Assembly: GCF_000801105.2 (NCBI RefSeq)
Contig: NC_079519.1
Location: forward strand, 4,400,668 to 4,464,667
Length of the DNA: 64,000 nucleotides
Reading direction: 5' to 3'
From: Raphanus sativus
Lineage: Eukaryota; Streptophyta; Magnoliopsida; Brassicales; Brassicaceae
Shown here: positions 1 through 10,805 of the stretch, one piece after another
Layout of the letters: each line of letters opens with the position of its first letter
How positions within the stretch are numbered: position 1 is the stretch's first letter
Notes under the pieces: model-generated
The model's database searches: none
Seen by the model: only the letters and a program-made list of their open reading frames with translations
What the model was told of the DNA's origin: nothing
Made by a program: the position numbers and the translations under genes

Positions 1-273
1 TTAAATAAGAGGAGCCCTCAAATATTAGTAACTACCAAATAATTTATAACTAGAAGTGCATGCATATCTACGTGTGTTACCGACCAGTATGCTAGAGAAG
101 CGTGGATGGTTAATCAGTGTGTTCTTCAAGCCTTCAATAACGGTGGATGGATCGGTTTCGGTTTTGCATCCAATTGTTACAATGTTAAAGACATCGTGAC
201 CCGGCATGCTGAATAGCTGTGCAAATGGACTAACTGGCTCTTCTTCTTCTGTCGCTTGCTTTTTACTAGACAT
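1..273 (-). CDS. WSD1-like wax ester synthase / diacylglycerol acyltransferase, first exon only (partial)
   Basis: The visible coding part is exon 1 on the minus strand, from the ATG at 273 down to about 81, about 64 residues. A GT donor (gtaacacacg) starts at base 80, and the rest of the gene lies beyond the left edge. The peptide opens with a lysine/glutamate-rich stretch, then EPVSPFAQLF, PGHDVFNIVTIG and HPRFSS, the usual N-terminal order of plant WSD1-type bifunctional O-acyltransferases, which join fatty alcohols or diacylglycerol to acyl-CoA at the ER. The HHxxxDG catalytic motif falls in later exons and is not in view. A TATA-like TATATA lies about 50 bp upstream. From gene order the likely Arabidopsis counterpart is At1g72110. 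Family assignment is fairly sure; intactness cannot be judged. Confidence 0.75.
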
Positions 274-321
274 CTCTCAGACTTTTTATTTTCGGGGTTT
301 ACGGGTTTAGTACCCGAAGTG

Positions 322-331
322 CATATATAGA
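322..331 (-). promoter_or_regulatory. TATA-like box of the WSD gene
   Basis: On the minus strand this reads ctatatatgc, about 50 bp upstream of the ATG at 273. That is a plausible TATA position with a short 5' leader. Inferred from position and sequence only. Confidence 0.35.
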
Positions 332-359
332 GGAACTCAGCGTCTCATATCTATTGATG

Positions 360-456
360 TATGTCGTTCTACAAGATATAGGGTTGTTGAAAAACAAACT
401 ACTATTCTAATCGATATAAATGTGACTCATAGATCTCTTTACCGCACTATGGCGGG
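360..456. repeat. Promoter segment duplicated at 5655-5755 (copy 1)
   Basis: This segment just upstream of the WSD start matches 5655-5755 in the same orientation. Shared blocks include tatgtcgttct, agggttgttgaaaaac, aatcgatataaatgtga and tctttaccgcact, followed by ggcggg. The two copies lie 5.3 kb apart, and the second has no recognisable WSD coding exon beside it. Confidence 0.7.
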
Positions 457-458
457 CC

Positions 459-640
459 CAAGCGGTGGTAGTCACTGGTCAATGAAAACAGAATTCAATT
501 TCTTTGACTAATCTATAGAGATACTGTTAATTTTAATATATTTTCATCAAGCGGTGGTAGTGACTAGTCAGTGAAAACAGAATTCACTTTCTTGACTAAT
601 CCATGAGATATACTTACTGTTTCAATATATTTTTACCATT
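459..640. repeat. 89-bp tandem duplication in the WSD upstream region
   Basis: Two head-to-tail units begin at 459 and 548, each opening with caagcggtggtagt. Both contain gaaaacagaattca and a TTGACTAAT box, whose TTGAC core matches a W-box. The units differ by substitutions and small gaps, so the duplication is not recent. They lie about 190-370 bp upstream of the WSD start codon. Confidence 0.7.
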
Positions 641-936
641 TAACTTCATCAATTTTTTTCGATATCATTTCTCTTTCAGAAAATATTTCTTATTAAAAGA
701 GAAACATTCCATTTTTACCCTTTTTTCTATAAAATTTTAAATTAAATACATTTTTTTATAAAGTTAGATCTATATGTATATATTAGATATATCTTACCTA
801 GGATTGAGTCTTTAGGAAATAAATAAACCAGCGTTTCTAATGATATTTCTTTATGAATCAACATTTTTTTAAATCTATTTTTAGTTATCCTTTCCTTATG
901 AATCAAAACCCACCCCGCCTAACTGGATGCATTATA

Positions 937-1174
937 CTCTTTCCGTTTTATATTAGTTATCGTTCTAGATTTATACACACAGATTAAGAAAACATTTAAT
1001 TTTACATATTTTCGAAATAAAAACACTATTAACAATAAACCTAACCATATTTTAACCAATAAAAAATATAATAGAAAATACTGTCAATAAATTTTACATT
1101 AAAAATCGAAAACGACACTTATTTTAAAACAAAAATTTTACTCTATAACAAGAATTAATTTGAAATGGAAAAAG
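937..1174. mobile_element. Stowaway-like MITE (Tc1/mariner type)
   Basis: The ends are CTCTTTCCGTTTTATATTA and, reverse-complemented, CTTTTTCCATTTCAAATTA, matching at 15 of 19 positions. They are flanked on both sides by TA (935-936 and 1175-1176). The element is 238 bp, AT-rich and has no coding capacity, as expected of a Stowaway MITE. Confidence 0.65.
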
Positions 1175-1521
1175 TATATACTAATATTATTATGTTAATA
1201 ATTATTCTAAGTAAATGTTTTAAATTAATTTTTAAAAAATAAAATTGAAAACGGATCCAGATCTAGTTTTCTTTAAGAATGAAGTTAATACGCCCACATG
1301 ACAGAAGAAGATGACATATGATTGAAATGTGTGTTGTTTCGAAAATTGGCGTATCATTTATGTTTTGGCTGCAGTAGATACCATACATAACACGTTAGTG
1401 TGTAGTTGCTGGTTAAGAAGCATTAAATAAGGTATATAATGGAGAGTGGAGAAAATACAGTTCACACACCAATATAGAGGAACTGATTTCATATTCCCCA
1501 TTCATCACTCTTATTATACAT

Positions 1522-2047
1522 GAAGGTCGGGTATCCATTCAAGCCAGATTAGGTATTTCAGATTTTTAAGTACTTCAGTATAGTAATCTAGAATAATTTT
1601 GGATTTTTACATACCGGATCGGACTTAGGTATTTATAGCTCGAGTTGAACTGATTTAAAAAATATGTTGAACATTTAATGGGTTTGGAAATAAAATTTTC
1701 CAAATAGAAAACATTAATTTACCTGCTGTTTTGAGAATATGAATGCAACTTTTGTTAGTGCATGAAACAAAAAATTTGATATACATTTAAATATAAATAT
1801 ATGTATAGCAGATGATTTTGAGCCATGTACCATATAAATATAAATATTTTGAACAAAATAAGAGAAGCAAACTAAAAATAAATGGTTAAATATATATGTT
1901 TAGATATAGATTTGGATATTATCCGTTTAGATTCGGATATAAAATATCTTCTAGTTCAATATCCATACGACTATTTTGCTACTTCAATTCAGATTTTGGT
2001 TCGGGTTTTTCGGATCGGGTATTAGGTAAAATGTCCGATCCTAACTC
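1522..2047. mobile_element. hAT-like non-autonomous element with CGGGT/GGATAT-rich text (copy 1)
   Basis: The interior is a patchwork of phrases such as ggttcgggtttttcgga, cggatcggac and atgtccgatcc, the same composition as 59020-59701. Candidate 8-bp target duplications are ttatacat (1514-1521) and ttatacaa (2048-2055). No ORF is seen. Termini are less clear than in the second copy. Confidence 0.4.
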
Positions 2048-2255
2048 TTATACAATTACAAAGTGATTCAAGTTAAAAGTTAATTAAAAAGTTAGTAAAA
2101 AACATGATTCACAATGTACAGTAATTATGGAACACATTTCGAGTGTATCAAACGTTTTATGCTGTCTTTACCTTTTTAATTTATTTCATTTGTGATAAGT
2201 ATTATTTTTTTTTTCTATACAGTGTCTAAAATAAGGTTCTAGATGGCCGTCTAAT

Positions 2256-2505
2256 GGCATCTCTAACCCAACTCTATTTTTTCTCTAAAATGGAGTAAAA
2301 GTGTATATGGAGTAAGAAATATTCCAATCCAACTATATATCCCACTCTATAATAAAATTTACTCTATAAATGGAATAGTCTATTTTTTGTTTGTTCATTA
2401 CTCTATTATGTAATAAAAAGTTGAGTAGGGTTGGAACATTTTTACTTCATATTCACTTTTATTTTATTTTTGAGTAAAATATGGAGTTTTATATTGGAGA
2501 TTCTC
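2256..2505. mobile_element. MITE with GGCATCTCTAACC / GGAGATTCTC ends
   Basis: The left end ggcatctctaacccaactc and the right end ttggagattctc are imperfect inverted repeats. They resemble the 'catctccaacc' MITEs frequent in crucifers. TAA occurs near both borders and may be a Harbinger-type 3-bp target duplication. The interior is rich in 'tggagtaa' and 'actctat' words, also partly inverted. Confidence 0.45.
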
Positions 2506-2641
2506 TAAATGATGTATATCATGCATTATACGGTAATCAAACATAATGTTTGAATGTTATAGTGTTTTGTTCATATTTATATAGTTCAAACGTACAGTGA
2601 TATTTAACGGCTGTATATGCGGTCTACGCAGACACCTATAA

Positions 2642-3582
2642 TCATTATTATTAAAAAGGCTAAAATATTAATGCTATTATATTTATACTAGTAAATTAGA
2701 ATTTTATTTTAAAAATTTAGGATTCTTCTCCTGCATTTCAATATATTTATAAATCTTTCTATTGTCATTTAATTTAAAATAAAAATAGAATATTTTCTAT
2801 AACTATGGTAATTAATACTTTCCATATTTTGTGAATGATAATAATTTAATTTTTATGCAGATTATACTTTCCATTTAATTTGAATATCATTTTAAAATCT
2901 ATAATATTATTTAAAGATCGGATATGAATATATACATGCAAATTAAAAAATATTAGTATGCCATTTTTTACATAAAAATGATATGCCAATTTTGAATGTT
3001 CAATTTTTTTTAAAATTTATCTTTAAATTAAGCTTTAGATCTAAACATAAATAAAAATACAAACTTATCATAGTAATCAAAAAAAGAAAATAATATTTTC
3101 ATATCAACAATAAAGTTTTCTATTACCATTGTTTCATTTTCTTCAAATAACATAAGACAAATCTCTTTAAAGTCTAAAAAATTATTTTTTCAAATTTTTA
3201 TAATATTAAGAAGTATGAATTATTTAATAAACATTTCAAAATATTATTTATTTTTTGGTTTTCAGCGGGTCATCTCATATTGGATCTTAGATTAATAGCG
3301 GATTTTTAATTTTTTACCGGGTTTTCTAAGATGATAATTACAATTCTTTTTATTAAATTGAACTGGATTATACACATATCACTAGATTTATCGGTTCGAT
3401 CATAGGTTTGGGTTGGGTATGAAAACACCGCTTGAAAATTAATTATTATAATAGAACAATTATTTTGAAACACAAATAGAAAACTTAAAAATTACTTATT
3501 CTCTAATCAAAATTATAAATTCAGTTAAACTTTACTAAAATGAAAATATATCCGCGCTTTTAAAACGTGGATCAAAATCTAG
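2642..3582 (+). mobile_element. Candidate non-autonomous Helitron
   Basis: The 5' end reads TCATTATTATTAAAAAGG after an A. The 3' end reads ccgcgcttttaaaacgtgg, a GC-rich imperfect hairpin, then atcaaaatCTAG followed by T. TC...CTAG termini inserted between A and T, with a hairpin 8-10 bp before the end, are Helitron hallmarks. The 5' end resembles that of the element at 44601. The interior is AT-rich without ORFs. Confidence 0.5.
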
Positions 3583-5174
3583 TATTTTATTAATGTTGTT
3601 AGTTATATTAACGTTACTTTTATGTATTTATACGATTATATCTATTAGATCAATAGTTAAAAATAGTTATAAGTTATCATTTATAAATTTAAACGTTTTT
3701 TTATAATCTGAAACTATTTATATATGTTAAACTATATTATATATACACAAATTATATTTAAAGTATATTTTATGTTCATATTGATAAAATTAATGTATAT
3801 ATCAACTTTATATATATAGATTTTATAGAAAATATTTATATAGGCTTTATTTAGACGTCCGCGTATACGATAGGTGTTAGAGATTAATCTGTCCCGTAAC
3901 GAGCGCCTAATATATTTTAAAACACTGTTTATATATGTTTGATGTAAAACTAAACTCTTTTTCATTTTAAAATATAAATAAAGCATTTATTTTAAAATAT
4001 ATGTATTTTAAAATTTCAGTACATTATTTTATGAATTAATAATGATAAATTTTAAACATTAAGAAAACTACTTTATTTACTGAGTTATATTGCCTTAAAT
4101 TATTTAAAATAGGCAATCACATAAAAAATAAATTTATCATAATATTTAAATATGTTCTCATAAATTATAAAATAAAATATTTATTTAAATATATAGAGTA
4201 TATTAATTATAACATATACTAAAACAGAAAATAATATATGTTTAATTAAAGATAATAATATAAATATATTAGACCACTTGATCCACATTTTTCTATTTGA
4301 TCAGCTTTTGTTTCTCTCAAACAGTTTAATCCACTAGATCTACAACGTTTCATCTGCTTTTCCTTTATCTCTATATACAAAATATTCTTGTTTACAATTG
4401 TACACACATATTAAAATTAAATATATGCTTCTATCTATTATTCTTTGGTTTCACTTTTAGTTAGTTTAAAACTTTTATTTGATTTTCAGTAAAATTCAAC
4501 CAGTTACATTTTTACATTTTAATTTATTTTTATTTGTAAAGAAAAATGTATTAACTAAAATTAGAACATTAATTTTCTGTATACATGAAAAAAGCTAAAA
4601 CATCATTTTTGTATATGGAGAAAATTTTAGTTGGCTTTGATAACAATAGGAATATAGCCAGTATGAGAATAGCATTTTATTCAATTAAAATAATTTTTGA
4701 GATTTTTCACACAAATAATTAAATAATCAAATTGTATTTTGCTGCTAAAATTGTATTATATCTATTATTTTAATTTAATTAAGGATAAAAATAAAATAAT
4801 TAAGAATTATTAAAATTATAAAACGATATTCACTATGTTTTTAAATGATGCATTTTAAAATTGACGCATATTAAGAAAATACATATTAAATAATATTATA
4901 AATGCATCATTGTGTTTAGATTTTTTTCATAAGTTTAAAAGAATTTATTATTTGAATAAATACAATTAGTGATATTTACAATTTACCATTATTAATTAAT
5001 ATATATTTCATAGTATTATTTAAATAACAATAATTAATTTTATATCGGCCAGCGACTCGGTGCTGCTTGTTGACGCATGCCTTTCTTTGTCTCAATAATA
5101 TTTCTCATGGTTCCAAATCCAACTTGTGTTATTGTTGTTGTTGTTGTGTTCTGACGTACTTCTCACGGTATCAA
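3583..5174. other. AT-rich intergenic DNA, no gene seen
   Basis: This is highly AT-rich sequence with only short spurious reading frames. No terminal repeats or conserved protein were recognised. The last 130 bp are less AT-rich, contain a short GTT microsatellite near 5130, and lead into the inverted repeat at 5175. Confidence 0.4.
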
Positions 5175-5305
5175 GGTTTCATATGTAAAAATTACCAAGA
5201 TATCTTGTGTTGTAAGTACATAGGTCATGCCTTAACTTTGGGTTGTTTTTTTTTGCCTACGTACTTACAACACAAGATATCTTGGTAATTTTTACATATG
5301 AAACC
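5175..5305. repeat. 45-bp perfect inverted repeat with 41-nt loop
   Basis: The left arm (5175-5219) starts ggtttcatatgtaaaaatta. The right arm (5261-5305) is its exact reverse complement over all 45 positions. The spacer is 5220-5260. Pairing continues weakly into the spacer. Transcribed on either strand it would fold into a long hairpin. No target duplication or transposon terminus was found at its borders, so it looks like an inverted duplication rather than a standard MITE. Confidence 0.85.
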
Positions 5306-5433
5306 TATGGCTCATTATTGGAAGTAAATTATTTTTCTTGTTTGGTCAGTTATCTATGACGTGATTCAATTGAATAGACATTTTTAATCGTCGGATCCAC
5401 TTGTAGACAAAAGACAATTAAAAGGTGGAGGCC

Positions 5434-5581
5434 CAGAGCCGGACCTGAGTAGGCTAGTGGTGTGTCTTCGACCTGGTCCCAAGTTATATTATTCCTCCTT
5501 GCTAATTTTATCAAATGAGTTGTTTAGAGGGCCAACAAATTTTCTCTGCTTCCAGGCACAAAATTATCCGGCCCGGCCCTG
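5434..5581. mobile_element. hAT-family MITE, 148 bp
   Basis: The termini are CAGAGCCGGACCTG and, reverse-complemented, CAGGGCCGGGCCGG, the CAGGG-type ends of hAT transposons. They match at 11 of 14 positions. Flanking 8-bp target duplications are tggaggcc (5426-5433) and tggaggtc (5582-5589), with one mismatch. There is no coding capacity. Confidence 0.75.
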
Positions 5582-5654
5582 TGGAGGTCCTCTATAGTTT
5601 TAAATTCTGACATCATCACGTCTGAGACAATGAGGGTTGTTGAAAAAACCAATA

Positions 5655-5755
5655 TATGTCGTTCTATCAAAACGAGGGTTGTTGAAAAACTAATTACTAC
5701 TCCAATCGATATAAATGTGATTTCTAAATATCTTTACCACACTGTATGTGGCGGG
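5655..5755. repeat. Detached copy of the WSD promoter segment (copy 2)
   Basis: This matches 360-456 in the same orientation, including the phrases around cgatataaatgtga and tctttaccacact followed by gcggg. A further agggttgttgaaaaa phrase occurs just upstream at about 5632. No acyltransferase exon is visible on the side where one would be expected. It is either a relic of a deleted tandem WSD gene or a dispersed repeat that also supplied the WSD promoter. Confidence 0.65.
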
Positions 5756-7949
5756 TCCATATTATCTTCTTAAAAATATTTTCCTTTTTAAGAGAGAAAT
5801 TACTACTCATGAAAGAGTAAGACAAGACTAAAATGTTTGTTTATTGTGTTTGTTGATAATCTCTGTTCTAAAATGCGGACACCTAGCCCATTAATCGTCT
5901 GACTAGGCGCTCGGCGGCAAAATTTGTTTAATCAATTTTACATGACTTGTTAATACACTAAAAATCATTACTAAAAGATTCATGAGCTACCCAAGTTATG
6001 TCTTTCTCTTGCCCAATAGCAATCATCATCACTTAAAAGTTCTCAAACACATGCATCAACTGTTTTAGTAAAACTACAGTACCGTTATCACTTGCTAGGA
6101 GATTCATATTCTTCCTCTATAAAACCAGTCTTCAATATGTTATTACTTCTTCATCGACTTCGTAGATATTCTATAGTGACATCTATGTTCCAAAACTATA
6201 GTTCAAAGATTTTTCAGGAAAACCATAAATATGGACAATTTCACATTAATAGTACAGCTTCCTTTTCTTAAAATGACACTTATTCATTTTTTCACTGTAT
6301 AAATTTTTCTTTTCAAGTTTATATTTTTATCTCCTTTTCTCCTATACAAAAGCTTTCTCTTAAAGATTACCCTAATCTACCTCAGTATCTTGCATTCACG
6401 TGATTGTTCCACTATGGATGTCTCTTACAACCATAAACCCTAATCTACCTCAGATTCTTCATTTTTTTTTGCAACTCGACCAAAAGGCTCGATCAAACTC
6501 TCCTCTGTAAGGACTTTGACGTTGACCAACTCTGAGTTCCCCATTTTGACGTTGAACGTTTGGCCCATCATTTTTACATTGTAGTAATGGGCTTAAGGCA
6601 TTAGGCTTTGGAAACTGGACTATTAACTGTGGCCCAATTGTAAACCGAAACGTAATACAACTGCGTTTTGAGTTCTGCTCGTCAACAAATAATGACTTCA
6701 GCTGAGACAATAATAAAACCAATTTATTTTCAAACTAAGTAACTATATATAATTATTTTTAAAACTTTATGTAATCTAAAAATGATATGTAATTACAGCG
6801 AAAATTTCAAAAATAATATAAAAATATAGTGAAAACTATTATATTTAGATGATAATAAAAATATATATTTTTATGAAATATTTTTTAAATTTGTAATTTA
6901 AAAAAAAATTAACATAATTTTTTAAAAATTGATTTTAATATCAAATTGGATCATTGATTTTAACGAGTTTGACTGACTTTTCACTAGATTTACCAGTTTA
7001 ATTCAAATCCGATTTTTAAAACAATTAAAAATTTGTTAGAAAAGCGAGTAACGGTCCAACCAGTCGGCCAATCTGATTTTTAGCACAAATTGGAACCAGT
7101 TATAAAATTGGTGATGCTTTGTTGTTCCCTCAAAAGCTAGTACTGACGGACTAATAATGACAAGGTCTATAAAGCTAGTATTGGAAAAAATATAAACATT
7201 TAGTTCGAAAATAATTTTGAGTTAACAATATTTGAATATTAAATAGAAAATGAAATAATCATTTTCCTACAGCTTAATTATTCAATTGTATTCTTGATCA
7301 ATAATTCTTTAAGTAAAACATCATTTTAGATACTAGCATGATCGTTGCTCAAAAAAAGAAGAAGATACTAGCATGATTGGATTTAAGCTAAAACATATCC
7401 AAAATGATTGTATGAACATTTTCTGGCGACACAAATTCTAATCCAGTTGAACTGGTTAAGCAATGGATAAAGAAATAAAACTCAAGTAATATCACAGCCC
7501 TTAGACCACTTGCAATGAAGAAAATGACTTTTTTAAAGGGCTTGGTGGTCAAATGATAGTAGATGGAACACGTTATGCTGTTCACTTAATGCGAAGAAAG
7601 AGTGAACAGAATTGTTATGGTATTTTTGTGATATTTTTCCCCAACAAGAACAATGTGCTCCGTCTACAGAATTGCAATTTTTCAGATATTTGAAATGCAA
7701 CGTGTTCTGGAGAAAGAGTTTTTCTACAGAGTTACAATTTTCCGGGATTTAACCAGGTTGAAAAAAAAATCAGTTACAAAAAAAAAGAGGACTTTCACTA
7801 TTCAAATCCTTATCTCCTTCATCAACATGACTTACCATCGACATTACGTCCCATGCCTAATACCCCGCCCCCATACTTATTTATTTCTTGCCACACACTC
7901 CACAAACAATACAACAAGCATTTATCCGTATTTTCAAAACCAAACAAAA
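5756..7949. other. Intergenic region upstream of the NPF cluster, no gene seen
   Basis: No conserved protein was recognised on either strand. A 263-bp minus-strand frame at 6459-6722 has no family resemblance and no splice context. A 16-bp phrase containing ccctaatctacctcag occurs twice (about 6369 and 6436). A tailed micro-insertion lies at 7330-7379. The last 300 bp presumably hold the promoter and 5' leader of the first NPF copy. Confidence 0.4.
7330..7379 (+). repeat. Tailed micro-insertion (15-bp direct repeat flanking an A-tract)
   Basis: The direct repeat agatactagcatgat (7330-7344 and 7365-7379) brackets cgttgctc, seven A's and gaag. The A-tract is on the right, as for a plus-oriented, extremely truncated retroposon. 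Confidence 0.6.
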
Positions 7950-9028
7950 ATGCCTATCACCGCCGATGATGAGGTCGGGAACGCAGCCGTCAGATACTCA
8001 TCCGGTCCGGTGGATGGAGATCAGCAAGGCTCATCATCGGTTAGCTCAGTGTAACCTGAGTTCCTCTCTCGCATGTTTTCGCTTATACTCTGTTTTTTTT
8101 TGTCAATCTGTTTCAACAGGTGTAGAAATGGCCGAGCGGTTCGCCTATTTTGGAATATCGTCGAACCTGATAACTTACTTAACAGGACCGTTGGGTGAGT
8201 CAACAGCTTTAGCTGCTGCAAATGTGAACGCTTGGATTGGAACGGTGTCGTTTCTGCCGCTTCTCTGGGCGTTTGTCGCCGACGCGTTTCTCGGCCGTTT
8301 CCGTATTATCACCATCTCATCATCTCTCTACATCTTGGTAATATAATAAATAATAATATTTTCTGAAAGATTTTTATTTATTACAAGAAGTTTTATTATT
8401 GTTGTCTGAACTTTATAGATGTTTTGATGAAACAAACAGGGACTTGGGTTGCTGTCTTTTTCAACCATCATGCGATGGTCCGAATCATCACGTCTCATGT
8501 GCATCTTCTCAGCTCCAAGTGACCCTCTTCTTTATTTCCCTGTACCTTGTAGCAATAGGACAAGGCGGTTTCAATCTGTGCCTTAAGGTATCTGGAGCAG
8601 ATCAGTTCGACGGAAATGATCAAAAAGAGGCAAAAGCCAAAAGTTCTTTCTTCAACTGGTTGATGTTTGGAAGCTGTGTTAGCATATTGTTGACTCGTTT
8701 GGTCTCTAGCTACATTCAAGAGAACCTAAGCTGGTCATTAGGTTTTGGTATTCCAAGTGTTTTCATGCTACTTGCTCTGTTTCTCTTCCTCCTTGGAACT
8801 ACCTCATACCGGTTTAGTGCTGAGGAAGGAGGAAAGAAGAGCCCTTTTGCTAGAATCGGTCGTGTTTTCGTGGAAGCGGTTAAGAACAGAAGACAACAAG
8901 ATTTAGGTATAGCTAATCCAAATGAGACCCTCCTTCTCCTGCCTCACCAAAGTTCCATGCCATTGAGGTAACACAATAAGCAGATATTATAATACCTCTG
9001 CTCTGTTTCAAATTGTAAGTAATTTTAA

Positions 9029-9075
9029 GTAAAAGCATCAATATTTTTTTTTTTTTTTGTAAAAGCATCAATATT
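9029..9075 (-). repeat. Tailed micro-insertion: 17-bp direct repeat around T13
   Basis: The repeat gtaaaagcatcaatatt (9029-9045 and 9059-9075) is exact and brackets only T13. It lies in intron 3 of the NPF pseudogene. A minus-oriented A-tail with target duplication is the simplest reading. Confidence 0.65.
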
Positions 9076-9102
9076 ACAAAGTAGTTACTCATTAAAAATA
9101 TA

Positions 9103-9348
9103 GGGTCTAACTGGTGACCAAGGAATGAAAGGAATAGTGCATTCCTTGCTATTCCTAATTGTTTTTACCATTTATGAGTAATAATTTTTTCTTTTCATTC
9201 TTTGTCATTTTTTTTATTCTAGAGGAATATAGAACAAATTTGTTCCTTACTATAATTGATGAGGAATAATATTCCTTTCTATTCCTATAAGTTTATTCAT
9301 TTGCATTTTTTCCCTACTCATTCCTATTCATTTGCATTTGTATTCCGA
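9103..9348. mobile_element. MITE of the GGGTCTAACTGGTGACC family, right end lost (copy 1)
   Basis: The left end gggtctaactggtgacc and the 'attcctt/aggaat' rich interior match the complete copy at 22706-22960. The right inverted repeat is missing: after tattccga the sequence switches to SINE-like DNA. It lies within intron 3 of the first NPF copy. Confidence 0.7.
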
Positions 9349-9464
9349 AGGGGGTCCAGCGCCCCAACGGAAAGGATGTTAAATCCGTTGTGGCCAAGGC
9401 TCGAACCCGGGTGGCGGGCAGTACAGCTGTACCTCCTTTACCACCAAGCTACGAGCACTTGGTT
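9349..9464 (-). mobile_element. tRNA-derived SINE fragment
   Basis: Read on the minus strand from about 9464, it has a pol III A-box-like TAGCTTGGTGG (9441-9451) and a B box GGGTTCGAGCC (9398-9408) with tRNA-like spacing, followed by a non-tRNA body. This fits the tRNA-related SINEs of Brassica. No clear A-tail is seen, and it abuts the truncated MITE. Confidence 0.65.
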
Positions 9465-10402
9465 AGTTATTAAAAAGTTTACATAGTTTAATTGATCACA
9501 CAATATTCAGTAAATACAAAAATTGTATTCAAATGTTAAACCTAATGAAACAATTTTTATATTTTTTGCTAAAACTACTTATATTATGGAACATATAGAG
9601 TATATAAATACATATAATGATTAGATACCAATCGGTTTTGAGATGAAAATTTAGTTTTCTGTTGGATACTATGCAGATTCCTAGACAGAGCAGCGAATAC
9701 ATGTGATTTGGATGGAATTCAAGAAGCAAAAGCTGTACTTAGGCTTGTTCCCATATGGATAACTTGCTTAGTCTACGCCATTGTGTATGCGCAATCTCCT
9801 ACTCTCTTCACAAAGCAAGGAGCCACAATGGACAGATCAATCTCACCAGGAATCGAAGTCCCTGCAGCTACGCTTCAATGTGTCACAAGCATATCAATTA
9901 TAGTCTTCATCCCGCTCTACGACTGTTTACTCGTCCCAACCGCGAGATCTTTTACTCAAAACCCGTCCGGAATCACAATGCTTCAAAGGATCGGCACAGG
10001 GTTGTTCTTCTCCACTTTTGCTATGGTTGTAGCCGCTTTGGTCGAGACCAAAAGGATACAAACCGCTAGGGATGACCTCACCGTACCGATGGCGATGAGC
10101 GTGTGGTGGTTAGTTCCGCAGTACGTTATCTATGGAGCTGCTGACGTGTTCACAATGATCGGTTTACAAGAGCTCTTCTATGAACAAGTCCCTAGTGAGC
10201 TTAGGAGCGTTGGTATGGCTCTGAGCTTAAGCATATAAGGGGCTGGAAACTTCCTAAGCAGCTTCATGATATCAGTCATCGATAGAGTCACAAGCCAATC
10301 TGGTCAAACGAGCTGGTTCGATAACGACTTGAATCAGGCTCATCTTGATTACTTCTACTGGCTACTGGCTTGTCTTGGCTTCGTTAGGCAACAAGTCAGT
10401 GA

Positions 10403-10510
10403 GTTGATGATTCGATAATTACCTAAACCAGGCACATCTGAACACTTTTATTGGCTACTTGCTAAGCTATGGTCTCTGTTTCTTTTGGTCAAGTCGTATT
10501 CCCAAAGTAA
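10403..10510 (+). pseudogene. Extra NPF C-terminal fragment
   Basis: Directly after the broken end of the first NPF copy there is a second, diverged copy of the last helix region. It reads approximately SWFDN-YLNQAHL, then FYWLLAK-LWSL and KSYSQSK, with frame changes. It differs from both adjacent copies, so it is probably the leftover tail of another paralogue, left by unequal crossing-over. Confidence 0.6.
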
Positions 10511-10805
10511 ATGATTTTTTTATTAGTGTTCTAGAAAACGGCAGCGTTTAATTACAATCTAACTATTTTTTTACTATTGATATTTATCGATTTTGAGGGA
10601 TAATGTTAGTGAACTGGTGAAGTGAATATAAACCGAATGTGAAAGGCATGTCATAAAGATTAAATTTTGTTAATGGCAGTTGTATTTTAAAAATTCGATT
10701 GATCAACTTGTCATATATAAAATGACAAAAGTTTTTCCCATCGACCTTCGTAATATTTAAATACAACTTGACACATTGCCGCTTACAACACAACACAAGA
10801 AGCCA

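Larger units (their letters stand above)
7950..10402 (+). pseudogene. NPF5 (NRT1/PTR family) transporter pseudogene, tandem copy 1
   Basis: The exon layout matches the intact neighbour at 10806: exon 1 at 7950-8039, exon 2 at 8120-8337, exon 3 at 8440-8967, and exon 4 from 9677. Most of the 12-helix transporter is recognisable, including [14 protein letters not shown] with an intact ExxER proton-coupling motif, LQVTLFFISLYLVAIGQGG and QEN-LSWSLGFGIPS. Disabling changes are a 5-bp duplication (tccggtccgg) that frameshifts exon 1, a frameshift in the exon 3 loop before LQVTLF, and TAC to TAA at 10236-10238 in SIYGAGNF. Beyond that stop the reading frame continues to FDNDLNQAHLDYFYWLLACLG and then breaks. 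Intron 3 is enlarged by a MITE and a SINE. Several independent lesions make this a pseudogene. NPF5 proteins of this clade include tonoplast nitrate exporters in Arabidopsis. Confidence 0.85.

Noticed and set aside
6459..6722. 87-residue minus-strand frame upstream of the NPF cluster
   Set aside because: No recognisable family, no splice sites or promoter context; a lone open frame of this size is not convincing in this AT-rich setting.
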